From: Entoloma clypeatum
Taxonomy: Eukaryota; Basidiomycota; Agaricomycetes; Agaricales; Entolomataceae
Length of the DNA: 64,000 bases
Direction: 5' to 3'
Assembly: GCA_963565915.1 (NCBI GenBank)
Contig: OY751486.1
Span: 3,596,001 to 3,660,000 of the forward strand
Below are positions 1 through 9,574 of the stretch, in pieces (within the stretch, counting starts at the first letter, position 1; each line of letters begins with the position of its first letter). Under the pieces are notes generated by a model, which was given only the letters and a program-made list of their open reading frames with translations, did no database searches and had not been told where the DNA came from. A program made the translations under genes and the position numbers.

Positions 1-2
1 CG

Positions 3-722
3 ATGGCTGAATTTGCATACAACAACCATGTTCACGCATCGACACATCAAACTCCGTTCTACATTGACACCGGCCGCCATCCGCGCATGGGATTCAAACC
101 TCGCGAGAAGCGGACGGAGATTGAGGCGGTGGCGGATTTTAGCAAGCGGATGAAGTCCGCTCTGGAGGAGGCTCGCGCAGCACTGACAAAGGCAAAAGAC
201 GACATGGCGCAATACTACAACCAGCATCGGAGCACCACTCCGACATTCCGCCCGGGGGACAAGGTCTTTTTAGACTCATCAGACCTCAAAACCACCCAAC
301 CCACAAAAAAACTTGCACATTGATACATAGGCCCTTTCCCAGTGGTCCGACCTGTCAGAACACATGCCTACGAACTTCGCCTTCCCCCTTCCATGTCCCA
401 CGTTCACCCAGTATTCCATGTCATCAAACTTTCACTAGTTCCCGACAACCCTTTCCGATGCCAAGTCTGCTCTCCTCCGCCTCCAACGGTAGTTGGAGAA
501 GAATTGGAGTACGATGTTGAAAACCTCTTGGACAGCCGATTGCATCGAGGCAAGCTTCAATTCTTGGTCAAATGGAAGGGATATGGCTACGAAGAGAATT
601 CCTGGGAAGCAGAAGACAATGTCCACGCTCCGCACCTAGTCCGCAACTTCTACCGACATCATCCGGGAGCTTCGCGGTGGATCGCCGCCGCGATATTTGA
701 CTCATTTTGCCTGACACGTTGA
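3..722 (+). pseudogene. Ty3/gypsy chromovirus integrase C-terminus plus chromodomain, broken
   Basis: This is the last part of a chromovirus pol gene, entering from the left edge. The first segment (3-323) has the integrase C-terminal pattern, with AEFAYNNHVHASTHQTPF near its start and a basic tail leading to a GPF-type motif. A TGA at 321-323 interrupts it, and the same frame then continues through the GPF region into a chromodomain at about 510-660 (core LVKWKGYGYEENSWE). The aligned position in the intact chromovirus at 50.9-51.5 kb is arginine, so CGA to TGA is the simplest explanation. Chromodomains of this type are known to steer chromovirus integration to chromatin. The frame runs to 722, probably into the start of the 3' LTR. 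The protein is not expected to be functional. Confidence 0.85.
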
Positions 723-1090
723 CCATCTCCGACGTCCTCTGATTGTATCTGCTGCCTCCGACATCTTATGCGCCTCTCCACATCCGACGACTCCGCGCCC
801 ATCCGCTACTCCACATGTCGGATCGCAGGTACTATCATTCATCCTGTTTCCATTCATCCCCCATCCCTACTCCCGATCATTGCTCATCATTCATGTGTCT
901 TGTTTTATCTCTATTTCATATCTCATTTTACTACTTATCTTGCTAGCTTGCAGGGGAATCCTTAGAACTTTCTCTTTGGATCTCCCTTGCAAGGTGTGTT
1001 GTATTACTTATCAGACTGCTCAATCTAAACTTCGGATCTCCCTTGCAAGCTATCTGAGTTTGAGTCTTGGATCGTAAGGTCGCCCTTACA
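711..1090 (+). repeat. 3' LTR of the chromovirus fragment
   Basis: The segment after the chromodomain behaves as an LTR. It has C/T-rich stretches, then sequence shared with the other LTRs here (blocks around TTGCAAGG and AACTTTCTCTTTGGAT), and it ends in GGTCGCCCTTACA at 1090, the end shared by the LTRs at 1585 (inverted) and 2627. The left boundary is placed at a TG that aligns only loosely with the TGTAAGGGC start of its relatives, so it is uncertain by some tens of bases. A close relative lies inverted at 59914-60269. Confidence 0.65.
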
Positions 1091-1095
1091 GTAGA

Positions 1096-1585
1096 TGTAA
1101 GGGCGACCTTACGATCCAACAACTCTGAAGTGCTCCGAAACGACTCTGACATCGGATGACTTGCAAGGGAAATCCAAAGTTAAATAGACTCTACGAAGTA
1201 CAATATGAGGCATACCTTGCAAAGGGAAATCCAAAGAGAAAGTTCTGAGGATTCCCGTGCAAGCTAGGCAGCTATATAGATGATGAGAATTGGAAATGGG
1301 GAGAGGAATGTTGAAATATGACAAAGATTGGGAGTAGGGATGGGAACGGAATATGTAAATCGGAAGTGTGCATGTGGTGGTATAAATCATCGCTCCGACG
1401 TGCACTCCAATGCGGAGTACAGTCGGAGGTTGGAGGTGTTGAAAGAGAGATGGAAAAGAAAGGAAACATATAGTAATATAAATAATAGACGTACCACAGC
1501 GGTTGGAGGGTCGGAAGACCAGTTGGAGGTGTCGGAGAAGAGTCGGAGATGTCGGACTAAGGAAAATCGGATGGTTGCCCTTACA
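1096..1585 (-). repeat. Inverted LTR of the TGTAAGGGC family
   Basis: On the plus strand this begins TGTAAGGGCGACC and ends GGTTGCCCTTACA, so both termini carry the TG...CA ends and short terminal inverted repeat of an LTR. Read on the minus strand it aligns along its whole length with the plus-strand LTR at 2135-2627. Only 5 bp (GTAGA) separate it from the end of the LTR at 1090. The flanking 5-mers (GTAGA and GGGTG) do not match, so it has no visible TSD and may have arrived by rearrangement. Confidence 0.8.
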
Positions 1586-2134
1586 GGGTGCACGTGAAAC
1601 ACCACTGGCCCTCCCTCCCCCTCCTCCCTCTGCTCCCATGAGGCCCATGCGTGGCCCGGATAGCTAAGTACCCCAACTGCCATGTGATGTCACCACTGAC
1701 AAAACACCTCAGAACGGCGCTGACGGAACACATGAGAACAGCGGGAGACACGTGGGAAACAAAGCAGAACACTGCAGAATACCAACACACGCGCCATCAG
1801 GCATGGCATGCATGAGGAACAGTGGGAAATGTGACAACACACATGACAAATGGTGTGTGACACAGGAACAATGAGGCAAATGAGCAACTGCTCACCCTGC
1901 ACGGGAGGCAGTGGGATATGCCAGAACAGCGCGGCCCAGACAAGAAACATGGGGACTGGATGTTGCATCTGCGAGAGCGATGTTGAAGTGTCACAAATGG
2001 CTGAGACAAGGGGGAGCGGAGTACAGAGAGGTTGCGCAGTGGTCGAGAAGATGTGGTGGGGAGTGATGCAGCATCTGTTGCCCAATTGAGAGGTTCTGGC
2101 GGAGATGAGGTCGGGGTCACAGGTGTGGGCAGAG
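1586..2134. repeat. Degenerate minisatellite-like spacer between inverted LTRs
   Basis: About 550 bp without a credible gene. It consists of loosely repeated units around the words GGAACAC, GAGAACAG and GTGGGAAA, and contains the motif CACCACTGACAAAA near 1690. The same motif and style of repeat recur at 60270-60947 and 62885-63430, so it is probably a fragment of the same non-coding repeat family. The open frames over it are low-complexity artefacts. Confidence 0.5.
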
Positions 2135-2627
2135 TGTAAGGGCAACCATCTGATTTCCTCAGTCCAACACCTCCGACACCTCCGACCCATCCTCCGACCC
2201 TCCGACCATTGTGGTATGTCTATTATTTATATTACTATACTTTACGTTTCCTTTCGTTTCCATCTATCTTTCAACACCTCCGACCTCCGACGACCTCTGA
2301 CCGTACTCCGCGTCGGAGTGCACATCAGAGTGATGATTTATACCACCACATGCACGCTTCTGATTTACATAATCCATTCCCATCCCTACTCCCAATCTTT
2401 GTCGTATTTCAACATTCCTCTCCTCATTTCCAATTCTCGTCGTCTATATAGCTGTCTAGCCCACAAGGGAATCCTCAGAACTTTCTCTTTGGATTTCCCT
2501 TGCAAGGTACGCCTCATATTGTACTTCGTAGAGTCTAATTTAACTTTGGATTTCCCTTGCAAGTCATCCAACATCAGAGTCGCTTCGGAGCACTTTGGAG
2601 TTGTTGGATCGTAAGGTCGCCCTTACA
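2135..2627 (+). repeat. Solo LTR, TGTAAGGGC family
   Basis: A 493-bp LTR beginning TGTAAGGGCAACC and ending GGTCGCCCTTACA. It matches the inverted copy at 1096-1585 and the 3' half at 6494-6737. The flanks (CAGAG and GAGGT) do not form a clear 5-bp duplication. No internal element sequence is attached on either side, so it is a solo or displaced LTR. Confidence 0.8.
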
Positions 2628-2906
2628 GAGGTCCCCTGGATGAAGAGGATCCAAGGCTGAAATAAAAATCTTGGACAAAATTTTGACTTATTTTACTCAT
2701 ATTGACCTTCTGAGGTCCTTTCATTTTATTTAAAGTATCTCAATAGGTTCACATACAATCATTCAATAGCATATATATATTACATGTAGTTTCAAGTGGT
2801 TGTGGAAAGGAGAAAACAAGAAAATACTGGTTTTTGTGTTTGAGGGAACCCATGATGCACTGTTTATCACAATTTACAGTGTGTTTCAATGCATCATTTT
2901 GGAGTA
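2628..2906 (+). repeat. About 280-bp AT-rich module shared with the hAT-like elements
   Basis: This block starts GAGGTCCCCTGGATGA and ends near TTTCAATGCATCATTTTGG. It is a diverged copy of 4738-5020 (same strand) and of 16734-17017 (reverse complement), which lie inside two larger hAT-like elements. Here it sits directly between a complete LTR and a pol fragment, with no terminal inverted repeats of its own, so it is a fragment. The short open frames inside it are not conserved as protein. Confidence 0.7.
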
Positions 2907-4440
2907 GGTCGGATCCGACCTTCAAAATCTCCGATGGCCTCTCCGATCTTTTTCATCAAGAAGAAGGACGGTTCCCTCCGACTTGTTCAGGATTATCGAT
3001 GGCTCAACTCCAAGACTATCAAAAACAAGTATCCTCTTCCACTCATCTCCGAACTAGTCAACAAGCTTCAGAACGCTCAATACTTCACCAAACTCAATAT
3101 CCGATGGGGCTACAATAATGTACGAATCAAACCCGGAGACGAATGAAAAGCAGCTTTCCGGACAAACTGGGAACTCTTCAAACCTCTTGTAATGTTCTTT
3201 GGACTCACTAATAGTCCTTCAACCTTTCAGACTATGATGAACAATATCCTACAAGATCTTATTACTGAAGGTGGTGTATGTGTTTATCTTGATGATATTC
3301 TCATCTTTACGTCGGACCTGTCGGAGCATTGGAGGATCACACACATAGTATTAGAGCGGCTCCGACAACACAGATTGTATCTCAAACCAGAGAAGTGTGA
3401 ATTCGAACAGACACGGATCGAATACCTTGGCCTTATTATTGAGAAAGGACGTGTGGAAATGGACCCCGTCAAGATAGCCGGAGTGTTGGAGTGGCTGACT
3501 CTGACTAATGTGTGGGAGGTGCAGTCCTTCCTTGGATTCACTAACTTCTATCGTCGTTTCATCCAAGGGTTCTCCGACATCGCACGCCCTCTGTTCCGAC
3601 TCACAACCAAGGGCTGTGTTTGGTCCTGGGGCGACAAGGAAGCGGGGGCCTTCGGAGGTCTGAAGTGGAGGATCACCTCTGCTCCAATACTTGTCCTCCC
3701 CGACCACAGCAAGGAGTGGTGAGTTGAAGCGGATAGCTCTGATTTTGCGACTGGAGCGGTACTGTCTCAACTGTTGGAGGACGGTAAGTGGCACCCTGTT
3801 GCATTTTATTCCAAAAGCCTCAGCCCAGTGGAACGCAACTACAAAATTCACGACAAGGAGATGCTGGCCATAATCCGTGTGCTGGAGGAATGGCGACACT
3901 TTCTGGAAGGAGCGGAGAAGATGGTGGAAATTTGGACCGATCACAAAAACCTTGAATACTTCATGACTGCCCAGAAGCTCAATCAGCGACAAGTGTGGTG
4001 GTCTCTATACCTAGCACATTTTGATTTCAAGATGCACCATTGCCCGGGCAAGTCGATGGGGAAGTCCGATGCACTGTCGTGTCAGGCGGACCACGGGGAT
4101 GGCTCACGGGACAATGAGGACATAGTCCTACTCTGACCGGAGCTGTTTGCCATACGGGCCACTCAGGGAGTAGCCACTCAAGGTGAGGAGCATGACATCC
4201 TCTGACAGGTCCGACAGGGCATCCATGATGGCCTTCTAGAGGATAGCACAGCGGAGGTCATCAAATCCCTTCCGACGGTCGGAGCTGCTTCCATCCATGG
4301 AGCGGAATGGTGACAGTTGGAGGGTTTACTGTACTTCCGAGATCACATTTATGTGTCCAACAACCCACAGCTCCGCCAACGAATCATCACGCAACACCAT
4401 GACAATCCGGTGGTCGGACACCCAGGACGCTGGAAGACTC
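2889..4440 (+). pseudogene. Ty3/gypsy pol fragment: reverse transcriptase, RNase H, start of integrase
   Basis: One reading frame runs through the whole segment. The reverse transcriptase has the [18 protein letters not shown] and YLDDILIF blocks, so its catalytic DD is kept. RNase H follows ([36 protein letters not shown]), then the linker and the start of the integrase (NNPQLRQRI to VVGHPGRW). The frame is broken only by five TGA codons, at 3144, 3720, 4134, 4203 and 4311, with no frameshift. The aligned residue in the intact copy is tryptophan at the first; arginine fits the others. The left end starts just before the reverse transcriptase; the right end is cut at about 4440 by a hAT-like element. 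Protease, Gag, the integrase core and chromodomain are absent here. Confidence 0.93.
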
Positions 4441-5874
4441 TATGTATTTATTTTATGAATTTTCGCCACGGATTTGAGCATATAGCGATGCAATGCTTTA
4501 CACCAAACAACAGTAAACAATGTGCAAATGCATTGGGCAGGCGCGCGGTGCCTTCCTCATGATCTAATAATATTTTAACATGATAGAACTCATCAATATA
4601 TATGTATTCACCTTCTGAAACACCTTGTATAATTTTTAGATCTCTAGATAAGATAGAAATGATGAAATGTGCATATTTCAGTAAAAGTGTTATATCTCCA
4701 TAATGAATGCACCAAATTTGAAAAACAGATGTGCTGTGAGGTCCCCTGAATGAGGAGAATCCAAAGCTGAAACAAAATTTTTTGGTCAAATTTTCGACCT
4801 ATTTTGCTTCTATTCACCCTCTTAAGTCCTTGGGCTTGATTTGAATGGTCTGAGTAGATTTACATACAATGTTACAATGGTACATATACAGTACATATAG
4901 ACTACAGTGGTTGTGGAAGGAAGGAAGTAACAAAAGGTTGTTTTTGTGTTTGAGAAAACCCATGATGATGCACTGTTCATCACAATTTACAGTGTGTTTT
5001 GATGCATCATTTTAGAATACAGATTCTCTAGTATACATAGCTTGAGTTCCCAACTATATATATACTTTTTATGACTCTATATACATCTATCCATAAGTTC
5101 AAAGTCATCTTGAGGCCTGTAATGCCACGGTTTGGGCATCGAGGCCTTATGTTTCATTGATGTTCATTGCTCGGCATCGACTGCCGAGCACTTTCGGCAA
5201 TCACCGAAACTCGAACCATAATTCGACAGACAGCCAACAAAATGTTCCCACACTTCTTTTATCCCCCCTCCCACTCCATCTGGCCACCACTTCCGCCCAA
5301 CAGCCACCACTCGTGCCCAATGGCCACCATTCATGCCACATGGGCCCCTCTAGCGCCCAACGGCCCCCTTTCATGCCGAACGGCGTCCAGTCGCGCCCAA
5401 CGCCCTCCATTTGAGCCCAACAGCTGCCCCTTGTGCCCAACTGCCACGACCCATGTCTAACGCCCCATTTCATGCCCAACGGCATCCCTTCGCGCCCAAC
5501 GGCCCCCTCTAGCATCCAACGCCCTTCCTTCGCATGCACCGCCCTCCAACTTGCGCCAACGCCCTCTCTTTGCGCACAACACCCTTTCTTCAAGTCCAAC
5601 TGCCCCTTCTCGCGCGCAACGCCCTCTCACGGCCTCCATTCATGCCCACTGACATTATGTATGACCTTGGTATATATTTAGATCAAATGTATTATACAAA
5701 ATTGGTTCTGACTGGTGCAGACCGGTTCGGTCCACCCTCTGTGAGTCCAATGGACCGGGCCTTTGTGGACTGGTCTGGTCTTTTGCCGTTCTGCGGTTTT
5801 GAAAGACCAGTCTTGGTCTCAGTCCATGCCTTTCGGAGGCAAAAAACCGAACCAAACCAAACCCTCAAACACTA
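4441..5874 (-). mobile_element. hAT-like non-autonomous element, truncated
   Basis: Read on the minus strand, this matches the first 1.7 kb of the complete element at 15589-17999 nearly throughout: a terminus (CACTA at 5874), a subterminal region rich in ACCGGT/GGTCTGGT words, a GC-rich minisatellite (5275-5650), a short linker and an AT-rich tail. Homology stops at about 4441, where a chromovirus integrase is cut, so the distal 0.7 kb and the second terminus are missing. A 113-codon frame at 4448-4789 (minus) is nearly identical to one at 16968-17294, but this follows from recent copying and is not evidence of a protein. No transposase is present. Confidence 0.75.
5275..5650 (-). repeat. GC-rich degenerate minisatellite inside the hAT-like element
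   Basis: Many imperfect repeats of a unit of about 20-27 bp containing CGCCCAACGGC or CGCCCAACGCCCTCC. The reverse complement (TTGGGCGTGAG) is the unit of the larger array at 15830-16475. Unit length and sequence drift along the array. It keeps several frames open by chance; no protein is inferred. Confidence 0.75.
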
Positions 5875-5876
5875 CT

Positions 5877-6493
5877 TAGTGTTTGAAAGTTTGGTCCGGT
5901 CTCGTTTTTGACCCTCCAAAAAGAAGAACTGAGACCGGTACAGGTTTCTTAAATTTACCAAAATAGTAAAAACAAGACTGAACCGGTGTGAAACCGGTCA
6001 TACTGGTTCTGTTTCTCAGATAGAGTGAAACCAAGACCGGTTCAGACCGGTCTTCACCCGTGGTTGGTATACTCACCAACCGCGGCATGTTTTTTGAGTT
6101 TTTGATAATTGTTTGACTTTATTTGGGTTTTTGATATCAAAGAATCATGAAAAAAATCAAGATTGAACCGCAGTTCATCAGTATACAAACTGCGGTGTTT
6201 TTTTTTTTAAATTTTTGATGTCAGAAATTGGTCAAAGAATCACTGAAAAACTCAGAGTTTAACTGCAGTTGGTGAGTATACCAACTGTGGGTGACTTTTG
6301 GTCAAAGACCGGTTTAAACTGGTTCAAACCAGTTTTTTTAGCGGTCTCTGAAAATCCTGAAAAAAGACGAACCGGAAACCGGTTGTGATCCAAAACCTTA
6401 TAGACCGAGACCACAGTCTGGTCTCAAAACCGGTTCATTACAGTCCAGTTTCGGTCCGGTTATAGGTTCTTGAGACCAAACCTTGAAACACTA
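5877..6493. mobile_element. 617-bp hAT-like MITE
   Basis: The element begins TAGTGTTTGAAAGTTTGG and ends with the inverted counterpart CCAAACCTTGAAACACTA. The interior is non-coding and full of subterminal words such as ACCGGTC and GACCGGT, typical of transposase-binding regions in hAT elements. The right flank (TCCCTACT) is LTR sequence. The left 8-mer (ACACTACT) matches it in only 6 of 8 positions and overlaps the end of the adjacent element, so the target duplication is doubtful. Confidence 0.7.
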
Positions 6494-6737
6494 TCCCTAC
6501 TCCCGATCTTTGTTGTATTTCAACATTCCTCTCCTCATTTCCAATTCTCATTCACTATATAGCTGCCTAGCTTGCAAGGAAATCCTCAGAACTTTCTCTT
6601 TGGATTTCCCTTGCAAGGTATGCCTCGTATTGTACTTTGTAGAGTCTAATTTAACTGTGGATTTCCCTTGCAAGTCGTCTGATGTCAGAGTTGCTTCGGA
6701 GCACTTCGGATTGTTGGATCGTAAGGTTGCCCTTACA
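6494..6737 (+). repeat. 3' half of a TGTAAGGGC-family LTR
   Basis: It matches 2383-2627 closely, from TCCCTACTCCC to the shared end GGTTGCCCTTACA. Its 5' half is missing because the MITE at 5877-6493 abuts the break. A TATA-like word (CTATATAGCTG) lies near 6556. No 5-bp duplication can be tested with one end missing. Confidence 0.75.
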
Positions 6738-6739
6738 GT

Positions 6740-6887
6740 GTGCCCCAATTGTTACAACTGTGGAGGACAGGGGCATTTCACCCAAGATTGCAGACGGCTG
6801 CAGCACAGGATGCAAGCGGCAATGATCAAACAAATTGATGAACAGGAGGAAAAAGTGAGCAAGGCAGCAAGCATGTCAAACTACTAA
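6740..6887 (+). pseudogene. Gag C-terminal fragment with CCHC zinc knuckle
   Basis: Directly after the LTR, a short frame has the retroviral zinc-knuckle pattern CYNCGGQGHFTQDC, followed by a Gln/Lys/Glu-rich tail and a stop at 6887. It is too short to be a full Gag, and the usual primer-binding site and Gag N-terminus do not lie between it and the LTR, so it was probably joined by rearrangement. A gypsy-type origin is the best guess; copia Gag also uses this knuckle. Confidence 0.6.
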
Positions 6888-6924
6888 TGGACAACAAGAT
6901 CAACCAGCTCGGAACAATGGACAG

Positions 6925-7004
6925 TGTTGAGGTGACGCTAAGTCTAACGACGTCGCGAGCCCAAACTTCTGAACTTAGAGGGAAAATGTGGAAAGATGAT
7001 GAAT
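6925..7004. repeat. Short dispersed repeat, copy 1
   Basis: The stretch with GACGCTAAGTC, ACGACGTCGCGAGCCC and GTGGAAAGAT is repeated with few changes at 14458-14540, on the other side of the LINE. It may mark sequence split by the LINE insertion or a separate small repeat family; the present data do not decide. Confidence 0.5.
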
Positions 7005-7312
7005 TTGATCCCATACATTGGGTGAGTCGTGTCTTCCCATACGTTCCTGCAATCGGTCCATCTAATCGGGACCAGACTGCGATACAGATTTTATCATCCC
7101 CATGTAGCAAATCTCAATTTACTCGGATCCATGTGAGCATTTTTGCCCACCATCCTGAAAACAGGGGTTGGGATCCATTATATTTGCCAGGATCTGCGGC
7201 TATTTCAATTCTTCGGCCTGGTCAGTGAGGAGGAGGAGAAGGTGGTGCGATGGGGGGTTCATGATACTCAGGGATTTTGGGGGCTTCATCCTGAAAATCT
7301 TGGTTGTCCATG
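6950..7312 (-). pseudogene. Gypsy-like Gag fragment
   Basis: On the minus strand from ATG at 7312, a frame starts MDNQDFQDEAPKIPEY and continues through a Pro-rich stretch into a segment resembling the start of a Ty3-type Gag domain (DPGKYNGSQPLFSGWWAKM, then DLLHGDDK). In-frame TGA codons break it at two places, so it is a relic. The match to Gag is by pattern only. The LINE insertion at about 7.32 kb lies just upstream of its start. Confidence 0.45.
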
Positions 7313-7375
7313 ATGGTGTTTTGATGGGGGGGAGTGTTTTGGTTTGAACAATAGTAACACTCGACTCACTGCAAC

Positions 7376-9574
7376 ATGGCTCCAAAGCCGATCCCCAGAT
7401 CGGCCGTGATCCCCTCCGACAACCCGAGACCTCCTCCTCAAACGAGGTCGTCCACATCTCAGAAAGCCGACTGGTCTGCAAACCCCACTGTTCCTGTGGG
7501 AGCTTCTGCAACGACAGGTCCCTATTCCACTGCATCTACGGTAGCCGCCATGGCTGCTGCCGCACCGACATCCGCCCTTGCTCCTGTCGGCCCCCCTGGC
7601 AGCCGATACAAGAAAAAGGCTCCCTCCGCTCGCCCCTCCTCACCCCAGGACAGCAACATCTCCATGGGATCCGCTGGGTCTGTTACCCCTCGCCCTGCAT
7701 CCCCCACCTCAGACAACTCCGATAGCTCGGAACGCCCTCCCCCCCCTGCCCCTGCTGACCGCATTGACGTTCCCATGACCGTTGATGCCCCCAGCATGCC
7801 GGCTACCCTAGGCTACAACAGCGAACTTGCAGGCCCCTGCATGTTGCAAGGTTCCGCGGACACGTTGTCGTCCGACTTCAACGCCGCCCTCGCTTCCGTT
7901 GCCTCCATACGAGATCTGGTCACCTGGACCGCATCTCAACGCCGGTCAATTGACCAATCCACTGCAGACCAGCTCTGCACCGCTACAGCCTCCCTCATCC
8001 ACACCCTTGCGGATGTCGGAGCGCTCACCGAATATGCCGAAGGGGATGACCCCTCCGGCATTTGTCTCACTGGACTGGGCGTCTTAATTGATCGCCTCGT
8101 CAAGATCCCTGGGGTGTCGGCATTCACGTCGGCTCCCAAAAACATCGTCGCGGCGAAGGACCCCAAACCTCCGCCGCCCAAGAAGAAGCTACCTTCCTTC
8201 CCGAAGAGAGCTAAACCCACACCCCGCATGTCTGCGTCAGCTGGAGCATCCGGCCGCCTCGCTCGCGAGAAGGCCAAGCTCCTATCCCACCCTGTCCCCT
8301 CGCCCCCGGCGAAGCGACAACCCTCCGGCCTTGCCGGCTCAGCGTGGGCTCCCCCGCCTGCCGTTGTAGCTGCAGCCCAACCCTGGTCCACTGCGTCAAG
8401 AAAACGCAAATCCCCTGCAGAGTCGCAGCAGGAAACCTTGGTCGCCATGGCCAAGACGTTCCCTGCCACTACCACCATTGCCCTACAGCAAGCCACGGCT
8501 GCTATTAGGCCCACCTCTCCTTCTGCTTCCCAGGCCCGCCGAAAGAAGCAGAAGCGATTCACCACGTCAGGACGGTCTCGCAAATCCGTCTCCGTTTACA
8601 CCTCCCCCCCCTTTCCCTGGGTGGTGGAGACTATCTTCACCCAGATCAATGGTCATCTGGGCAACGCAAAGAGGACGATCTGCGTCACTTCTGTTGAGTC
8701 AAACCAAGGGGGCCTCTCCCTCGCGACCGACGAAGTCCCCGACGAGGACGACCTCAAAGTCTTTAAAGCCCTTTTCGAGTCCAAGCTTGCCGCTAGCGCT
8801 CATTCGGCCCCCGACACTGACCTTTGAGTTGAGGTACCCACCTCTAAATTGAGTCTCAAAATCTGCGACTTCCCGTACTACGGGCTCACCCCGCAACGCG
8901 ACCCGAAATCCAGCCGCCTCGTTCCCCTCTCGGAGAGCCAGGTTGCCGACATAATGTCGTCTGCTCCCTTTGCCCGCGAGTTCTCCTACTACGAGAACTC
9001 GAAGCCCCGCCTCCCCAGAAACTCCCCGTCGTCTAGCACCGGGACCATCTTGTTCGACATCGAAGACTCCAAAGGGGGTCTTGTTCTCAAGAACCTAGCC
9101 AGAAAGGCCTTCATGTATGGTCCCTACCGACTCGTCCTGAACCCCGCCGAGAAGCACGTTGGAGTGCCTCAATGCAACTGCTGCTGGCGATTTGGCCATC
9201 CGTCTAACGCTCGGATCTGCCCTCTCAAGAGCAAACTCTGCCCTATCTGCGGTGAACCCCACACCGTCGAATTCCATCGAGCCCTCGCCTCCTGCTGCCG
9301 CGGGAACGCCAAGGCAAACCCCCCAGTCCTCCCCACCCCCGATGGCAAGGACTGCGAACATGCAGGACGCTGCATCAACTGCAAAGGTAGTCACCGCGCA
9401 GACGATCGCGTATGCAAGTACTGGAAAAGCCGGTTCAACCCTGATTGGATCTGGCGCCGCTATCAAGAAGCAAACGTAAGTGCGGACTTCACCCACTTCT
9501 TTGAGTCTAATCCTAGTCCTCGCCCAGCTGACCGAGACAATCGCCGCATTCAACCAGACGTAGTAGTATGTTAA
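7376..9574 (+). pseudogene. LINE ORF1 (Gag-like, zinc fingers) with one in-frame TGA
   Basis: ORF1 encodes the RNA-binding protein of the LINE. From ATG 7376 the frame first codes a Pro/Ser/Ala-rich, probably disordered region, then basic segments (KKKAPSARPS, RKKQKRF), up to TGA at 8825-8827. The same frame resumes at once and runs to TAA at 9572-9574, 733 codons in all. The second part has a globular segment and a cysteine/histidine cluster at about 9170-9420: CNCCWRFGHPSNARIC, CPICGEPHTVEFH and CINCKGSHRADDRVC, giving at least two zinc-knuckle-like units. With no frameshift at the break, a single C-to-T change is the simplest reading; programmed readthrough is less likely. The end overlaps the ORF2 start by 7 bases. 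Confidence 0.85.

Noticed and set aside
1069..1117. Perfect hairpin as a transcription terminator
   Set aside because: It is formed by two abutting LTR ends in opposite orientation, which explains it fully.
5157..5911. Long overlapping frames on both strands (Pro/His-rich and Gly/Arg-rich)
   Set aside because: They lie on a GC-rich minisatellite inside a hAT-like element; frames stay open because unit repeats avoid stops. No motif or start context supports a protein.
5869..6501. 8-bp target duplication for the 617-bp MITE
   Set aside because: ACACTACT and TCCCTACT match at 6 of 8 positions and the left copy overlaps the neighbouring element's end, so I do not claim it.
7310..7375. Exact 5' end and target duplication of the LINE
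   Set aside because: I searched for GTACCTCAC and variants upstream of ORF1 and found none, so the 5' boundary is only approximate.
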